Below, piece by piece: positions 25,176-33,166 of a stretch of 64,000 nt of DNA. Origin of the DNA: DASRDR01 sp963812945 [NCBI: uncultured Candidatus Rokubacteria bacterium]. Lineage in GTDB: Bacteria > Methylomirabilota > Methylomirabilia > Rokubacteriales. Both the position numbers and the translations under genes were made by a program. Positions within the stretch are counted from its first letter, which is position 1. Every line of letters starts with the position of its first letter. The DNA lies in the NCBI GenBank assembly GCA_963812945.1, contig CAWEXD010000008.1, forward strand, positions 682,001 through 746,000. Reading direction: 5' to 3'. The notes beneath the pieces are model-generated. The model did not search any database. It was not told where the DNA came from and saw only the letters and a program-made list of their open reading frames with translations.

Positions 25176-26210
25176 ATGCGCTGGAAGCGGACAGTGACCG
25201 CGGTCGGGGTGCACGCGGAGGGCGAGTACGCGAAGGTCGTGACCGGGGGCGTCGTGGACGTGCCCGGACGGACGATGTTCGACAAGATGCGATGGCTCTC
25301 CCAGCATGGGGACGGGCTGAGGAAGTTCCTTCTCTTCGAGCCCCGCGGTGCCGCCGTGCACAGCGCCAACATCGTGCTGCCGTCGAGCCATCCGAAGGCG
25401 GCGCTCGGCTACGTGATCATGGAGTCGACCGAGTATCCTCCCATGTCAGGCTCGAACACGATATCCACCGTCACCGCGATCCTGGAGACCGGCATCCTGC
25501 CGATGCGGGAGCCGGTGACGCGCCTCACGCTGGAGGCGCCGGCCGGTTTGATCGAGGTGACGTGCCGGTGCGAGGGAGGGCGCGTGCTCCAGGTGAAGTT
25601 TCGGAACGTGCCGGCGTTCGTCCAGGTCCTGGATGCGCCGGTGGAGGTCATCGGCGTCGGCACCGTGACGCTGGACGTCGCGTACGGCGGGATGCACTAT
25701 GCTCTCGTCGACGCGCGCGCGCTCGGATTCGCGATCACCCGCGACGAGGCGCGAGACATCTGCGTGGTGGGGGAGCGGATTCGCGCGGCGGCGAAGGAAC
25801 AGCTCCGCATCGTGCATCCGGAGAACCCGGAGATCCGTGACGTGACGATCACCGAGTTCATGGGACCTCTCCGCCGGAAGGGCCGGGGTCTCACCGCGCG
25901 GAACACCGTGGTGGTCTCCCCCGGCCGCCTGGACCGGTCACCTTGCGGGACGGGCACCTCGGCGCGGCTGGCGGTGATGCACGCGCGGCGCCTGATCAAG
26001 AAGGGCCAGCCCTTCGACCACGAGTCCGTGATCGGGAGCCACTTCCTCGCCGAGATCGTCGGCACGACCCGCGTCGGGCGGAAGCCGGCGGTGATCACGA
26101 CCGTCGCCGGCCGCGGCTGGGTGACCGACCTCTCGCAGTACGGCTGCGACCCCGAGGACCCGTTCCCGGAGGGCTACACGCTCTCGGACACCTGGCTCCG
26201 CGCGATCTGA
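25176..26210 (+). CDS. Proline racemase family protein with Ser/Cys active-site pair
   Basis: Two-base racemase/epimerase or dehydratase fold, 344 residues, acting on proline or hydroxyproline. The first catalytic position, normally Cys in MCGHN, is Ser91 in MSGSNT. The second is Cys257 in SPCGTGTSA. Cys/Cys members are racemases or 4-hydroxyproline epimerases and Cys/Thr members are trans-3-hydroxyproline dehydratases. Ser/Cys members form a separate group for which mixed hydroxyproline activities have been described. The ATG at 25176 is chosen because GAGGAGGG stands just before it. Its 3' end faces the DHDPS-like gene across repeat copy B; such genes often occur together in hydroxyproline use. 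Confidence 0.88.
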   Translation: MRWKRTVTAVGVHAEGEYAKVVTGGVVDVPGRTMFDKMRWLSQHGDGLRKFLLFEPRGAAVHSANIVLPSSHPKAALGYVIMESTEYPPMSGSNTISTVTAILETGILPMREPVTRLTLEAPAGLIEVTCRCEGGRVLQVKFRNVPAFVQVLDAPVEVIGVGTVTLDVAYGGMHYALVDARALGFAITRDEARDICVVGERIRAAAKEQLRIVHPENPEIRDVTITEFMGPLRRKGRGLTARNTVVVSPGRLDRSPCGTGTSARLAVMHARRLIKKGQPFDHESVIGSHFLAEIVGTTRVGRKPAVITTVAGRGWVTDLSQYGCDPEDPFPEGYTLSDTWLRAI

Positions 26211-26212
26211 GG

Positions 26213-26298
26213 CGGGGTCAGACTTTGACTTCCGGACAGTTCCGGGGGGATGGCCTGGCACACGACCCGAATTGTCCCGAAGTCAAAGTCTGACCCCG
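26213..26298. repeat. Palindromic intergenic repeat, copy B (30-bp inverted arms)
   Basis: Left arm 26213-26242 and right arm 26269-26298 are inverted copies of 30 bases with two mismatches, separated by 26 bases. Each begins CGGGGTCAGACTTTGACTTC. It lies between two convergent genes. The TGA stop and last codons of the DHDPS-like gene are inside the right arm. Could work as a bidirectional terminator. Best-preserved long copy in the window. Confidence 0.85.
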
Positions 26299-27197
26299 TA
26301 GGGCCCGAGGCCGGCGGCGTAGCGCTCGGCCGACGCGAGGCCGAAGGGGGTCGGCGGCTGAGCCGGTGGGCGGTCGTGAACCTCGTGGAGCCCGAGACGG
26401 CGGGCCGTCACGCGCTTGCCGTAGCAGAGGAAGGTCTCGATCGACTGCATCAGGAAGAGGATGAGCGGCAGGATCTCCCGGTAGAGACGCTCCGCCTCGG
26501 CCTCGTCCGCCGGCCGGCCGGTCCGCATCAGCTCGTAGATGCGCACCTGGACGTCGAAGCACTCGGGCGCGGGGATGAGGCCGACGCAACCCGCGCGGAG
26601 GTTGTCGGGGAGCTCCAGGCCCCCCCGTCCGTTCAGCACGCGGAACGCGCCCGCCGTCTCCTCGATCAGGCGGCGGATCACGAGCGCCGGGCCCTCGCCC
26701 TTCAGGAGGCACACGTTCGGGTGCTGCCGGGCGAGCTCGCGGAGCCCCGCGTTCGAGAGCGCCACGCCGAGGTAGCCCGGCGCGTTCTGGATCGCCACCG
26801 GGATGGACACCCGGTCGGCGACCGCCCCCAGGAAGCGCACGTACTCGATCTCCGGGAGCCCGGCCACCGGTGGCGGCTGGAGGATCACCCAGCCCGCCCC
26901 CAGCTGCTCGGCGGCGCGAGCCATCTCGACCTGCCCCGGGACGCTGGGCTCGGCCACCGTGACCGCGAGCGGTCGCCTCCCGCCGAGATCGGTCGCGACC
27001 CACTCGAGGAGCTCGCGCCGCTCGCGGACGTCGAGCTTCCCGACCTCCGTGGCCAGGCCCATCACGGCGACGCCGTGGGCCCCTCCCGCCACGCACGCGT
27101 CGAGCTGCCGCCGCATCGCCGCCCGGTCGATCCGCCCGGCGGCGTCGAAGAAGGCGTAGAGGATCGGCCAGATGCCGCCGATGGTCGAGGGATCCAT
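26283..27197 (-). CDS. Dihydrodipicolinate synthase/N-acetylneuraminate lyase family protein
   Basis: Schiff-base (beta/alpha)8 aldolase or dehydratase of 304 residues. The catalytic lysine is Lys166 in VCLLKGEGP. The usual tyrosine of the DHDPS triad (in YNxP) is Gln137 in IQNAPGY, and the GTTGE motif reads GLATE, so lysine biosynthesis is unlikely. Related proteins act on keto-deoxy sugars or on 4-hydroxyproline breakdown products, which would suit the proline-racemase-family gene opposite. The ATG at 27197 starts the typical fold (MDPSTIGGIWPILYAFFD). The final residues GVRL and the stop lie in repeat copy B. Confidence 0.83.
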   Translation of the reverse strand: MDPSTIGGIWPILYAFFDAAGRIDRAAMRRQLDACVAGGAHGVAVMGLATEVGKLDVRERRELLEWVATDLGGRRPLAVTVAEPSVPGQVEMARAAEQLGAGWVILQPPPVAGLPEIEYVRFLGAVADRVSIPVAIQNAPGYLGVALSNAGLRELARQHPNVCLLKGEGPALVIRRLIEETAGAFRVLNGRGGLELPDNLRAGCVGLIPAPECFDVQVRIYELMRTGRPADEAEAERLYREILPLILFLMQSIETFLCYGKRVTARRLGLHEVHDRPPAQPPTPFGLASAERYAAGLGPYGVRL

Positions 27198-27278
27198 GGG
27201 GTGGAGGCCTCCGGGCGCAGGGGGAGGGGCCGCGTCCGGCCACATGGTAGACGGGCCGGGACGCCGGGGGCAACCGCC

Positions 27279-27363
27279 GTCAAAGCGGGGCCTGACCCTG
27301 GGCTTTGATTTCCCGGCGCCCTCGTCAAAGCGGGGTCTGACCCCGCACTTTGACTTCCGGCGG
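27279..27363. repeat. Palindromic repeat, copy C: two tandem units
   Basis: Two units start at 27279 and 27324, a period of 45 bases. Unit 2 reads GTCAAAGCGGGGTCTGACCC and continues CGCACTTTGAC, so it folds as a hairpin with GTCAAAG/CTTTGAC and CGGGG/CCCCG stems. Unit 1 is a diverged version. They sit between divergent genes (DHDPS-like and the permease), in the 237-base gap. Confidence 0.8.
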
Positions 27364-27434
27364 TTGCGGCGCGCGCGGCGGCTCGGGTATGGTGACGGCA
27401 TGCCCCTGGCCCCCACGGGGAGCCCTGCCCTGCC

Positions 27435-29165
27435 GTGGCCCACGTCCCAGTGAGCGTCGCGCCGGCCGTGGGCCCCGCCGCGGTGACTGCGGCCGTTGTC
27501 CGACAGGAGGTCTCCCGCGACGACTGGCTGATGCGCCTGTTCCTGGCGCTCATCGGCCTCTACCTGGTCGTCATGCTCGCGGTCCCCCTCGGGATCATGC
27601 TCACCAAGAGCGTCCAGGACTCGAAGGGGGTCTTCGTCGGGCTGGCGAACTACGCGCGGTACTTCCAGACCCCGGCGCTCGCCCAATCCATCAACAACAG
27701 CGTCTTCGTGGCGATCCTGAGCACCGCCATCACGGTGCCGCTCGCGTTCCTGTACGCGTACGCGCTGACCCGGAGCTGCATGCCGTGGAAGCCGCTCTTC
27801 AAGACGGTGGCGCTCGTTCCCATCCTGGTGCCCTCGCTGCTGCCGGGCCTGTCGCTCGTGTACCTCTTCGGCAACCAGGGCCTCATCAAGGGGCTGCTGC
27901 TCGGCTACTCGATCTACGGGCCGATCGGGATCGTGATGTCCGAGGTCTTCTTCACGTTCCCGCACGCCCTCCTGATCATCGTCACCGCGCTCTCGCTCGC
28001 GGACGCGCGGCTCTACGAGGCCGCGACCGCGCTCCGGGCAAGCCGGCGGCGGATCTTCTTCACGGTGACCCTGCCGGGGGTGCGCTACGGGCTGATCAGC
28101 GCGATCTTCGTCGTCTTCGTGATGGTGATCACCGATTTCGGGGCGCCGAAGGTCATCGGCGGGCAATACAACGTGCTCGCCACCGACGTCTACAAGCAGG
28201 TGATCGGCCAGCAGAACTTCGAGATGGGCGCGGTCGTGAGCGTTCTCCTGCTGGTCCCGGCCGCCTTCGCGTTCTTCGCGGACCGTATCGTCCAGCGGCG
28301 CCAGGTCGCGCTCCTGACCGTGCGTGCCGTGCCCTACGCGCCCCGGCCCAACACCGGCTTCGACATGGCGATGCTGGCGTGCTGCACGATCATCGGTGTC
28401 TTCCTCGTGGGGATCGTCGCGATGGCGCAGTTCGGCGCCCTGGTGAAGTTCTGGCCGTACAACCTCAGCCCGACGCTGTTCCACTACGACTTCGACCGGA
28501 AGGGCGGCGGCGGCTGGACGTCGTACTTCAACTCCATCCGTCTCGGTCTCTACACTGCCGTGGCGGGGACCGCGATCGTCTTCGTGGGCGCCTACGTCGT
28601 GGAGAAGGCGCGGGGAGTCCGCTGGGGCCGCACGGCCTTCCAGTTCCTCGCGATGCTGCCCATGGCGGTGCCGGGCCTGGTGCTCGGCCTGGCCTACATC
28701 TTCTTCTTCAACGACCCCCGGAATCCCCTGAACGGCCTCTACCGGACGATGGCCGTCCTGGTCATCAACACGATCGTCCACTTCTACACGGTCGCGCACC
28801 TCACGGCGCTGACCGCGCTCAAGCAGATGGACCCCGAGTTCGAGACCGTCTCGATGTCGCTCCGGCAGCCCGTGTACCGGACGTTCTGGCGGGTCACGGT
28901 GCCGATCTCGCTGCCGGCGATTCTCGACACGGCGATGTACCTGTTCGTCAACGCGATGGCGACGGTGTCCGGAGTGGTGTTCCTCTACGGGCCCCGGACG
29001 GAGCTGGCGTCGGTCGCGGTTCTGAACATGGACGACGCCGGGGACGTCGCCGCGGCGGCGGCGATGGCGATGATGATCTTCTACACCAACGTGGGGGCCC
29101 GGGTGGTGCACGCGGGACTCGCGCAGGGCCTCCTGCGGCGAACCCAGGCGTGGCGGCGGCGATGA
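27435..29165 (+). CDS. Two-domain ABC permease, putative 2-aminoethylphosphonate type
   Basis: Fused inner-membrane permease of 576 residues with two copies of the binding-protein-dependent transport domain, about 12 membrane segments. EAA-like loops are seen in both halves: EAATALRASRRRIFFTVTLP (about 200) and the corresponding ETVSMSLRQPVYRTFWRVTVP (about 475). This architecture is typical for the phosphonate/iron(III) family and matches the receptor and ATPase at 18.4-20.7 kb, which lack a permease beside them. The GTG at 27435 is used; a GTG five codons later also fits. A TATGGT hexamer 47 bases upstream could be a -10 element. Confidence 0.86.
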   Translation: MAHVPVSVAPAVGPAAVTAAVVRQEVSRDDWLMRLFLALIGLYLVVMLAVPLGIMLTKSVQDSKGVFVGLANYARYFQTPALAQSINNSVFVAILSTAITVPLAFLYAYALTRSCMPWKPLFKTVALVPILVPSLLPGLSLVYLFGNQGLIKGLLLGYSIYGPIGIVMSEVFFTFPHALLIIVTALSLADARLYEAATALRASRRRIFFTVTLPGVRYGLISAIFVVFVMVITDFGAPKVIGGQYNVLATDVYKQVIGQQNFEMGAVVSVLLLVPAAFAFFADRIVQRRQVALLTVRAVPYAPRPNTGFDMAMLACCTIIGVFLVGIVAMAQFGALVKFWPYNLSPTLFHYDFDRKGGGGWTSYFNSIRLGLYTAVAGTAIVFVGAYVVEKARGVRWGRTAFQFLAMLPMAVPGLVLGLAYIFFFNDPRNPLNGLYRTMAVLVINTIVHFYTVAHLTALTALKQMDPEFETVSMSLRQPVYRTFWRVTVPISLPAILDTAMYLFVNAMATVSGVVFLYGPRTELASVAVLNMDDAGDVAAAAAMAMMIFYTNVGARVVHAGLAQGLLRRTQAWRRR

Positions 29166-29226
29166 GAGACGGCTCCCGCGGGCGGACCGCGGGAGGCCGA
29201 CGTGAACACAAAGAGGAGGAGGGGAC

Positions 29227-30204
29227 ATGAGCACGCGACGAGCGTTCCTGATCCTGGCGCTAGGACTCCTGGCCGCGCTCCCCGGGGGCGCGTGGGGGCA
29301 AGCCTATCCGAACCGTGCCATCGAGATCGTGGTGCCGTACGCGCCCGGCGGGGGCACGGACATCATGGTGCGGCAGATCGTCAAGGTCCTCGAGGAGCAG
29401 AAGCTGGTCACGGTTCCCGTCACGGTCAACAACCGCACCGGGGGCAGCGGCGTGGTCGGCAAGTCCTTCGCCATCAACCGGCCCGCCGACGGCTACACGC
29501 TGGTCGCCGTCGACGCCGGGAACTGGCAGCAGGAGCTCCAGGGCAACGCGACCTGGAACTACCGGAAGGACTTCACCTACATCGCGCGCATGGTCACCGA
29601 CGTGAACCTGCTCATCGTCCGCAAGGAGTCGCCGATCAACAGCTTGCAGGAGTTCGTGGCGGCCGCCCGGGCCAAGGGCAAGGGCGGGCTCTCGGTGGGC
29701 GGGACCAATGTCGGCCAGGTCGACCACATCGCGAACATCAACCTCGCCAAGGCCGCGAAGGTGGACCTCACGTACGTGCCCTTCAAGAGCGGCGGCGAGG
29801 TGACGACGAACCTCCTCGGCGGTCACGTCGACGCCGCGTGGGCGAACCCGAATGAGTGCATCGGGCAGCTGGAGGCCGGGCAGGTGCGGGCCCTGGCCGT
29901 CGGGGACGAGGAGCGGCTCAAGGGGCTGCCGAAGATCGCCACGATGAAGGAGCTCGGCGTGTCCATGGTCTCGAACCAGTGGCGCGCCCTTGGCGGCCCG
30001 GGCAACCTGCCGAAGCCGGTGGTCGACTTCTGGGTGAACGCCCTCGACAAGGTCCGGAAGACCGATAGCTGGAAGAAGGGCTTCCTCGAGAAGAGCGTGC
30101 TCGAGGACGGCTGGCTCATCGGCGACGACTTCCTCAAGTCCGTCGATCGCGAGATGGAGATCGACAAGGGCGTCTTCGCCGAGCTCGGCATGCTGAAGAA
30201 GTGA
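29227..30204 (+). CDS. tctC: Tripartite tricarboxylate transporter receptor (Bug/TctC family)
   Basis: Periplasmic receptor for a carboxylate, 325 residues. Signal peptide MSTRRAFLILALGLLAALPGGAWGQ with likely cleavage after GAWGQA. The Bug family pattern YPNRAIEIVVPYAPGGGTDIMVR follows, then NRTGGSGVVGK, and GGHVDAAWANPNE. A strong GGAGGAGGGG precedes the ATG. tctB and tctA follow in the same direction, so this is a complete transporter. A hairpin downstream of the stop may separate high receptor expression from the membrane subunits. Ligand unknown. Confidence 0.92.
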   Translation: MSTRRAFLILALGLLAALPGGAWGQAYPNRAIEIVVPYAPGGGTDIMVRQIVKVLEEQKLVTVPVTVNNRTGGSGVVGKSFAINRPADGYTLVAVDAGNWQQELQGNATWNYRKDFTYIARMVTDVNLLIVRKESPINSLQEFVAAARAKGKGGLSVGGTNVGQVDHIANINLAKAAKVDLTYVPFKSGGEVTTNLLGGHVDAAWANPNECIGQLEAGQVRALAVGDEERLKGLPKIATMKELGVSMVSNQWRALGGPGNLPKPVVDFWVNALDKVRKTDSWKKGFLEKSVLEDGWLIGDDFLKSVDREMEIDKGVFAELGMLKK

Positions 30205-30205
30205 G

Positions 30206-30222
30206 CCGGGGCCTCTCCCCGG
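30206..30222 (+). terminator. Hairpin after tctC
   Basis: CCGGGG (30206-30211) pairs with CCCCGG (30217-30222), loop CCTCT, no T-run. Likely an attenuator or mRNA-stabilising hairpin between receptor and membrane genes. Confidence 0.4.
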
Positions 30223-30283
30223 AGGCACTGGCCCCGCGACCCGCGTCGCAGGACGCGGGCCGCGCGGGCAGGCGCGGAGCGCC

Positions 30284-30736
30284 GTGATCTTCACGGGCGG
30301 CCGCGCGGTCGGCCTGGGTCTGGCCCTGGTGGGTCTCGTCGCGATCTATCTCGCGAGCGGGTTCCGCGAGGGGACCGCGACCGGCGGCCCCGGCGCCCGA
30401 TTCTTTCCCATCCTGCTGGCCGTCATCGTGATCGTCCTGGGCGCCGTCCTGGCCCTCCGGCCGCCGGCCTCCGAGGGTCCGGCGGATCCCCTCGTGCCAG
30501 ACGGTTCGCGGCGGGCGATGTGGACGCTGGGGGCGATCCTCGGGTACGTGCTCGCCTTCGAGCGCCTCGGTTTCCTGCTCGCGACGGTTCCGTTCCTGGC
30601 GATTCTCCTCCTCGTCCACAGCGAGCGGCGGTGGCCGGTCGTCCTGGCGGTCGCGCTGGGGGCGACCGGCGCCACCTACGCCCTCTTCGCGATGTGGCTC
30701 GGCGTGCCGCTGCCTCCAGGCGCGCTCGGCCGGTGA
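30284..30736 (+). CDS. tctB: Tripartite tricarboxylate transporter small membrane subunit
   Basis: Small membrane subunit of 150 residues with four hydrophobic segments. The PGARFFPILLA pattern after the first segment is typical of TctB. GTG start. It lies between tctC and tctA, and the tctA start is only 19 bases after its stop. It is needed with TctA for carboxylate import driven by an ion gradient. Confidence 0.88.
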   Translation: MIFTGGRAVGLGLALVGLVAIYLASGFREGTATGGPGARFFPILLAVIVIVLGAVLALRPPASEGPADPLVPDGSRRAMWTLGAILGYVLAFERLGFLLATVPFLAILLLVHSERRWPVVLAVALGATGATYALFAMWLGVPLPPGALGR

Positions 30737-30755
30737 CGCGCGCCCGCAGGTCTCC

Positions 30756-32264
30756 GTGACCGACCTCTTCCAGCACCTCGCCCTCGGGTTCGGGGTCGCG
30801 CTGACCCCGGTGAATCTCCTCTACTGCTTCGTGGGCGTCGTGGTCGGCACGGCCATCGGCGTCCTGCCGGGGATCGGCCCGGTGACCACCGTGGCGATGC
30901 TCGTGCCGCTGACCTTCGGCATGAGCCCGACGGCGGCGCTGATCATGCTGGCGGGAATCTACTACGGCTCCCAGTACGGGGGGTCGACCACCGCCATCCT
31001 CATCAACACGCCGGGCGAGACGTCTTCGGTAATGACGTGCCTCGACGGCTACCAGATGGCCCGCCAGGGGCGGGCCGGTCCGGCGCTCGGCATGGCGGCG
31101 ATCGGCTCCTTCGTCGCCGGCACCGCGAGCGTGATCCTCCTCATGCTGCTGGCGCGCCCCCTGGTCCGCGTCGCGCTCGAGTTCGGGCCGACGGAGTACT
31201 TCGCGATCATGCTGCTGGCGCTCCTGACGCTCGGGGGGCTCACGGGGGAGTCGGTGGTCAAGGGCCTCCTCATGGCCGGCTTCGGCCTCCTCCTGGGGAC
31301 GATTGGCGGCGACCCCTTGACGGGCACTCCGCGGTTCACGTTCGGCGTCCCGAGCCTCCTCGACGGACTCGAGTTCCTGCCCGTGACGATCGGCCTGTTC
31401 GCGGTGGCGGAGGTGCTGACCACGGCGACGCGCTCGCTGGTGCACGACGTCTACGCCGCGCCGATCCGCGGCTTGCTCCCGACCCGGGCGGACTGGTGGG
31501 CGTGCCGGTGGACCCTCCCGCGGGCGAGCCTCATCGGGTTCGTGGTGGGCGTTCTGCCGGGCGCGGGGGCGACGCTCGCGTCGATCATCGCCTACCTCGT
31601 CGAGAAGCGCGTGTCCCGGCATCCGGAGCGCTTCGGGACGGGGGTCATCGAGGGGGTGGCGGCGCCGGAGACCGCGAACAACGCGGCGAGCGGCGGGGCG
31701 CTGGTGCCCCTTCTGACGCTCGGCGTGCCCGGCTCGGGCACGACGGCCGTCATGCTCGGCGCGCTCATGCTCTGGGGGCTCAGGCCCGGGCCCCTCCTGT
31801 TCGAGAAGAATCCGGAGCTCGTCTGGGGCCTCATCGCCAGCATGTACATCGGCAACGTCCTGCTGCTGATCCTGAACCTCCCGCTGATCGGGCTCTGGGT
31901 GCGGCTCCTGTCGGTGCCGCCCCGCATCCTGATGCCCCTGATCCTCCTCTTCTGCTTCACTGGCACCTACGCCGTCAGCGGGAACCCCTTCGACCTCTGG
32001 GTCATGGTCGTCTTCGGGGTGATCGGCTTCGCCCTCCAGCGCTACGGCTATCCGGTGGCTCCGATCGTGCTCGGGCTCATCCTGGGGCCGATGCTCGAGA
32101 CGCACTTCCGCCGGGCGCTGATCGTCTCCCGCGGGGACTACGGGATCTTCCTCCAGCGCCCGATCGCGGCCGGGCTCCTGGCGGTCGCGGCGATCTATCT
32201 CCTCGCGCCGATCGTCGTGTGGCTCTGGCGGCGGCGGCGCGTCGTGGCTCCCGCGGGCGGGTAG
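30756..32264 (+). CDS. tctA: Tripartite tricarboxylate transporter large permease
   Basis: Twelve-segment permease of 502 residues. Family patterns are GVLPGIGPVTTVAMLVPLTF, the YYGSQYGGSTTAILINTPGE loop with the transport-linked GGST/INTPGE motif, and PETANNAASGGALVPLLTLGVPGSGTTAV in the second half (PGSGTTAV). GTG start. It is the channel subunit working with the TctC receptor upstream. Confidence 0.93.
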   Translation: MTDLFQHLALGFGVALTPVNLLYCFVGVVVGTAIGVLPGIGPVTTVAMLVPLTFGMSPTAALIMLAGIYYGSQYGGSTTAILINTPGETSSVMTCLDGYQMARQGRAGPALGMAAIGSFVAGTASVILLMLLARPLVRVALEFGPTEYFAIMLLALLTLGGLTGESVVKGLLMAGFGLLLGTIGGDPLTGTPRFTFGVPSLLDGLEFLPVTIGLFAVAEVLTTATRSLVHDVYAAPIRGLLPTRADWWACRWTLPRASLIGFVVGVLPGAGATLASIIAYLVEKRVSRHPERFGTGVIEGVAAPETANNAASGGALVPLLTLGVPGSGTTAVMLGALMLWGLRPGPLLFEKNPELVWGLIASMYIGNVLLLILNLPLIGLWVRLLSVPPRILMPLILLFCFTGTYAVSGNPFDLWVMVVFGVIGFALQRYGYPVAPIVLGLILGPMLETHFRRALIVSRGDYGIFLQRPIAAGLLAVAAIYLLAPIVVWLWRRRRVVAPAGG

Positions 32265-32283
32265 GGACCGGCTGCCCGGACCG

Positions 32284-32817
32284 ATGGCGGAGGACGACCT
32301 CCACGCCGACGTCCGACCGATCGTCCGCCGGCTCTGGCTCGTGGGCGCGTTCGCCTACCTGGTCGGAGCCTGGCTGCTGGTCGCCGGCGTGCTCGCGCCC
32401 GGAGTGGTGCCCGGGGTCCGGGTTCCCCGGTGGGTGCTGTCGCTGGCGGGAGCTTTTCTCGTTCTGGTGGGGTGGCTGGCCTCGTCCTACGGACCACGCT
32501 GGTACCGGCGCGCGAGCTGGGTGGTCCGGCGAGTCGCGCCGACGGTGATGCACCTCGAGGTGCAGATCTCGACCGACTCCGAGGGATCCCGCTCCCTCCG
32601 AGCCCTTCTTCGCGAAGAGCCCGGCGATCCTGCCGGACGACCGGCGGAGCGCATCAGCGTGCAGTGGCCGAGCTGGGACGTGGCGACGCTGTCCGACGGG
32701 CCGGCCGACGTATTCCGGGATCCGCGGCCTGGAGGACCGATCGTCATCCGGACGAGCCGCGGTTGGCTCTGGTCGGTCCCCGGCGCGGGATTCAGAAGGG
32801 GCCGACCTTTCGGCTAG
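32284..32817 (+). CDS. Hypothetical protein with two N-terminal membrane segments
   Basis: A 177-residue protein without recognisable family. Two hydrophobic segments at about residues 18-40 and 48-68 are followed by a cytosolic or periplasmic tail of about 105 residues, rich in Arg, Pro and Gly, with a PGGPIVIRTSRGWLWSVPG strand-like end. The ATG is 20 bases after the tctA stop, so it could be part of the same transcript; a role with the transporter is only guessed. It is the last gene before the chemosensory block. Confidence 0.6.
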   Translation: MAEDDLHADVRPIVRRLWLVGAFAYLVGAWLLVAGVLAPGVVPGVRVPRWVLSLAGAFLVLVGWLASSYGPRWYRRASWVVRRVAPTVMHLEVQISTDSEGSRSLRALLREEPGDPAGRPAERISVQWPSWDVATLSDGPADVFRDPRPGGPIVIRTSRGWLWSVPGAGFRRGRPFG

Positions 32818-33033
32818 CGAGGACGCCGGACCTCGGGCCGAGGTCCTCCGCGTTCCCCGGAGGCCTACGGCGATTTGTCAGCCCGCCTGTCAGGGAGCGT
32901 CACCGGGTCCGTTCCCCGCCTCCTGACGCTCCGTCGCACCGCGCGGCATGCTCGCCGCCGTGAGCCGGAACTGCGCATTGCAGTGATCGACTTTGCCATG
33001 ACGCGACGCGCTACCCGGTCGCGGGGCCAGCGA
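32818..33033. other. Gene-free upstream region of the chemosensory operon
   Basis: Together with the promoter and leader this gap is 349 bases, the longest without a gene in the window. I see no conserved protein or RNA gene in it. It holds a GC-rich hairpin near its start (GGACCTCGGGCCGAGGTCC at about 32828-32846), the ATTTGTCAG and TGTCAG words at 32873-32893, and the sigma-54 promoter at 33034. Confidence 0.5.
32873..32893 (+). promoter_or_regulatory. Possible activator site (ATTTGTCAG and TGTCAG)
   Basis: ATTTGTCAG at 32873-32881 is followed by TGTCAG at 32888-32893, about 140-160 bases upstream of the sigma-54 promoter. The same ATTTGTCAG is found upstream of the other sigma-54 promoter at 51204. 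Enhancer-binding proteins usually sit at such distances. The regulator is unknown. Confidence 0.4.
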
Positions 33034-33049
33034 TGGCGCGCAGGTTGCT
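33034..33049 (+). promoter_or_regulatory. Sigma-54 (RpoN) promoter of the chemosensory operon
   Basis: TGGCGCG-CAGG-TTGCT matches the consensus TGGCACG-N4-TTGCW except for one base, and has the required GG-N10-GC spacing. The start of transcription would be near 33060, leaving a leader of about 105 bases before the CheY gene. It needs an activator ATPase, not encoded in the window. Confidence 0.6.
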
Positions 33050-33166
33050 TCCCCTCACCGCGTACGGGTGGAGAGCGCCCAGAGCTGGACACTCTTCGCC
33101 GGGGTCTTCCGGGGGTGGCGTGCCCGCGGAAGGCGACGGCTACCCCGCTCCAGGGAGGCACGCGGC

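Noticed and set aside
27350-27393. TTGACT and TATGGT as one promoter for the permease
   Set aside because: The two boxes are more than 30 bases apart; the TTGACT belongs to the repeat unit.
26283-29234. Very long open frame on the minus strand extending over the permease gene
   Set aside because: Only its last third (to 27197) is a real DHDPS-family protein. The rest is an antisense shadow of the GC-rich permease gene, with composition rich in Arg, His, Asp and no fold pattern.
33086-33102. A second sigma-54-like site (CTGGACACTCTTCGCC) before the CheY gene
   Set aside because: The distance between GG and GC is one base too short, which is usually not tolerated; the site at 33034 fits much better.
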